From: an uncultured Candidatus Saccharibacteria bacterium
Lineage (GTDB): Bacteria; Patescibacteriota; Saccharimonadia; Saccharimonadales; Saccharimonadaceae
DNA length: 64,000 bases
NCBI GenBank assembly: GCA_927910745.1
Contig: CAKMNX010000012.1
Location: 33,415 to 97,414, forward strand
Reading direction: 5' to 3'
Part shown: positions 62,447 through 64,000 of the stretch, in pieces
Position numbering within the stretch: position 1 is the first letter of the stretch
How the letters are laid out: every line of letters begins with the position of its first letter
Position numbers and translations under genes: made by a program
The notes under the pieces: model-generated
Told to the model about the DNA's origin: nothing
The model's input: the letters and a program-made list of their open reading frames with translations, nothing else
Databases searched by the model: none

Positions 62447-63387
62447 CTACCGCCCCGCCACCGCAAACAAGAAGCTCTCCACTGCATCCCACGGTGGTAT
62501 GCCTGTCGTCTTCATGTCGGCATCAAGCTGAGCAGCCCGCTGGGTGAGGGTGCGAATATCAGCTGGCGCGACCTGCGTGGTGAGCGGCTTGGTTTTTTTG
62601 ACGACGTAGGGGTGGAGCGAGAGCTCGCGCGCAATCTCTGCCTCCCCTGCCTCGCCATAGCATGCAATCGCCGCCAGCTGAGTCCACTGCGCCCAAATAA
62701 GCGCCGCAGTTTGGTATGGGTCGTGACTCAGGCGCAGCTCATCTAAGGCAGCTCGCAAAGCTGGACCTCGGCGCTCTACTGCGAGGGTTACAACATCAAA
62801 GACTGAGAACTCACGAGCCGGTGGCAACACGGTGGCAATTGCATCATCGGTAATAGTCTCGAGCTGAGCCAATGCGTCGATAGCGTGCGCCAGCTGCAGC
62901 TGTCGATCGACCCGCCATATCCCTTTTCATCCGGCACCAGAGCTCGCTCTACCATGCTGCGCACATGCGCTGAGCTCAGCGACACGCCGCGTCTATTAGC
63001 GAGCTGGCGCAGCCACCGCTCGGCGGCAGGACGCTGCCGGTCGGTCAGTGGGTCAGCAGCGATGATAGTCGCGGCTTTGTGCAGTGCTTTGTACGTTTTG
63101 GTGCGCTTATCTAGCCCTGGCTCTACCAGCACAAGCGTCGTCTCGTCAGGAATATCATGGGCCCACTGGCCAAGCTGCTCCCAGAGGTCTGGGCGCTCAG
63201 ACAGGCGTCGCAGCACAATGAGCCGCTGCACCGCAAAGAGCGACACGCCGCGCACCAGTTCAGCCAAACCCGCGGCATCAAGCTGCTGAGTATCGATGTG
63301 TTCTGCTGGCACTGGCGCGTGCTGAGTAATCTTCGCCAGCTCTTGCTCTGCTACGTAGCTATTCTTTCCCACGATGAGATAAAGCAT
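62447..63387 (-). CDS. holA: DNA polymerase III delta subunit, frameshift
   Basis: About 313 residues once corrected. The N-terminal AAA+-like domain (MLYLIVGKNSYVAEQELAKI, LFAVQRLIVLRRLSERPDLW, VLVEPGLDKRTKTYKALHKA) joins the C-terminal domain (QLQLAHAIDALAQLETITDD, REFSVFDVVTLAVERRGPAL, LHPYVVKKTKPLTTQVAPAD) at YG-RVDRQ if one C is added near 62911. The motif VFDVVTLAV (family FDLxDAI) and the LHPYVVKK segment are characteristic. It is the clamp-loader wrench and is essential, so the break is probably a sequence error. It lies next to mutM. Confidence 0.9.
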
Positions 63388-63390
63388 CGG

Positions 63391-64000
63391 CTACTCCCCC
63401 ACTTTCACCTGGCACACCGGGCAAATGTGCGTGCCGCGGCCGGCCACGCGAATCTTGATAATCTCTACGTCGGGGTGGCGCGGGCAGGGCTGCCCCTCAC
63501 GCCGAAACACCTGCGCAAAGGCTAGGTAGCTCCCCTTCTTACCTTCAGCATCGACGTAATTGCGGTCGGTGCTGCCACCCTTATCAATACTGAGCTGCAG
63601 CACCTGCCGAATATGGGCAAAGAGCGCGGCAAGCTGCTCATCATCCACCATACGTACCCGCGTGGCGGGGTGGAGCTGCGTCATCCATAGCGATTCATCG
63701 GCATAGATATTCCCCACGCCAGCGATGGTCGTTTGGTCAAGGATGGCCGCCTTGATGGTCGTGCCGTTGCGCCGGCGGATGCGCGCGACGAATTGCGCCG
63801 CTGTGGTATGCGGGTCGAGCGGCTCGGGCCCGACTTTTTGCATAAAGGGCAGCTGCGCCACCTCTGGTGTAGGATAGAGCTTCATCCAGCCAAATTTGCG
63901 CAGGTCATTAAAGTATAAATGCGCGCTATCCGCAAAGGTCAGCGCTACCCGCGTTAAGCGGTCGGGCAGCTCGTGGAGAAAGCTATCGTTTGGGTGGCCA
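63391..64000 (-). CDS. mutM: Formamidopyrimidine-DNA glycosylase, N-terminus cut by window edge
   Basis: The visible part is the last 203 codons. It has DRLTRVALTFADSAHLYFND, LRKFGWMKLY, the H2TH region ILDQTTIAGVGNIYADESLW, and the C-terminal zinc finger GQPCPRHPDVEIIKIRVAGR...THICPVCQ. The conserved Lys (RRNGTTIKAAILDQ) and the GR before the last Cys pair are present. The first zinc pair reads CPRH instead of CxxC, so the fourth ligand would be His. The catalytic N-terminal PE lies beyond the window. It repairs oxidised purines. Confidence 0.95.
   Translation of the reverse strand, partial: GHPNDSFLHELPDRLTRVALTFADSAHLYFNDLRKFGWMKLYPTPEVAQLPFMQKVGPEPLDPHTTAAQFVARIRRRNGTTIKAAILDQTTIAGVGNIYADESLWMTQLHPATRVRMVDDEQLAALFAHIRQVLQLSIDKGGSTDRNYVDAEGKKGSYLAFAQVFRREGQPCPRHPDVEIIKIRVAGRGTHICPVCQVKVGE

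Noticed and set aside
1..64000. Alternative genetic code (UGA as glycine)
   Set aside because: TGA ends several well-defined genes (bPH, YchF, PheA) at the expected place, and no conserved glycine is encoded by TGA.
1..64000. CRISPR arrays, transposases, integrases or prophage genes
   Set aside because: No regularly spaced direct repeats and no DDE transposase, recombinase or phage structural gene were recognised.

Overview
The window looks like a chromosomal stretch of a Candidatus Saccharibacteria (TM7, Patescibacteria/CPR) genome. This is inferred from four things: a type IV pilus cluster with PilM/N/O/B/T/C and a lone prepilin peptidase; small housekeeping proteins interspersed with large clade-specific surface or acidic proteins without recognisable domains; almost no metabolism; and TGA used as an ordinary stop (bPH, YchF and PheA genes), which argues against Gracilibacteria/SR1. 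Genes are mostly on the minus strand.

Layout. 1-4.3 kb: pilin-like protein, prepilin peptidase PilD, a second pilin, a membrane-anchored PPIC-type foldase and a bacterial PH-domain protein. 4.6-5.9 kb: a small membrane protein, a DUF2268-like zinc protease and tRNA-Arg(CCU). 6.3-13.1 kb: the pilM-N-O-X-B-T-C operon. 13.2-16.5 kb: an unknown protein and an 802-residue exported surface protein. 17-19.7 kb: YchF, a CPBP membrane protease and a TlyA-like rRNA methyltransferase. 19.7-26.1 kb: efp and rpsF-ssb-rpsR sit in about 4.5 kb of gene-free, G-poor DNA. 26.1-34.8 kb: rpsL-rpsG, prephenate dehydratase, ftsK, a RmlC-like cupin and unknowns. 34.9-47.8 kb: RNase J, Rrf2 plus a YhgE/Pip exporter-like protein, a methyltransferase, uracil-DNA glycosylase, and a PadR-regulated MacB-type ABC exporter. 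48-64 kb: PNPase, a membrane-anchored spherulin-4 family glycosidase, several unknown acidic proteins, rpsO, galM-like, truB, a DHH-like protein, rpsT, holA and mutM.

Three sequence-level signals stand out. First, two families of structured intergenic repeats occur only between 1.5 and 17 kb. Family A, about 155 bp, has an outer stem enclosing two hairpins, with compensatory base changes between copies and one internally deleted copy. Family B has a conserved core enclosed by outer stems of unrelated sequence. Second, many genes have a -10 hexamer ending 6 nt before the start codon, which implies leaderless mRNAs. Third, about 13 genes carry single-base indels, mostly in homopolymers, including essential ones (ftsK with three, holA). 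This looks like sequence error, and I annotate those genes as full-length with frameshifts.

Functionally the window joins surface attachment (pili, 802-aa protein, glycosidase), envelope export and quality control (PPIase, YhgE/Pip, MacB-type ABC, CPBP), RNA turnover (RNase J, PNPase) and translation. This fits a small-genome epibiont that depends on contact with a host bacterium.
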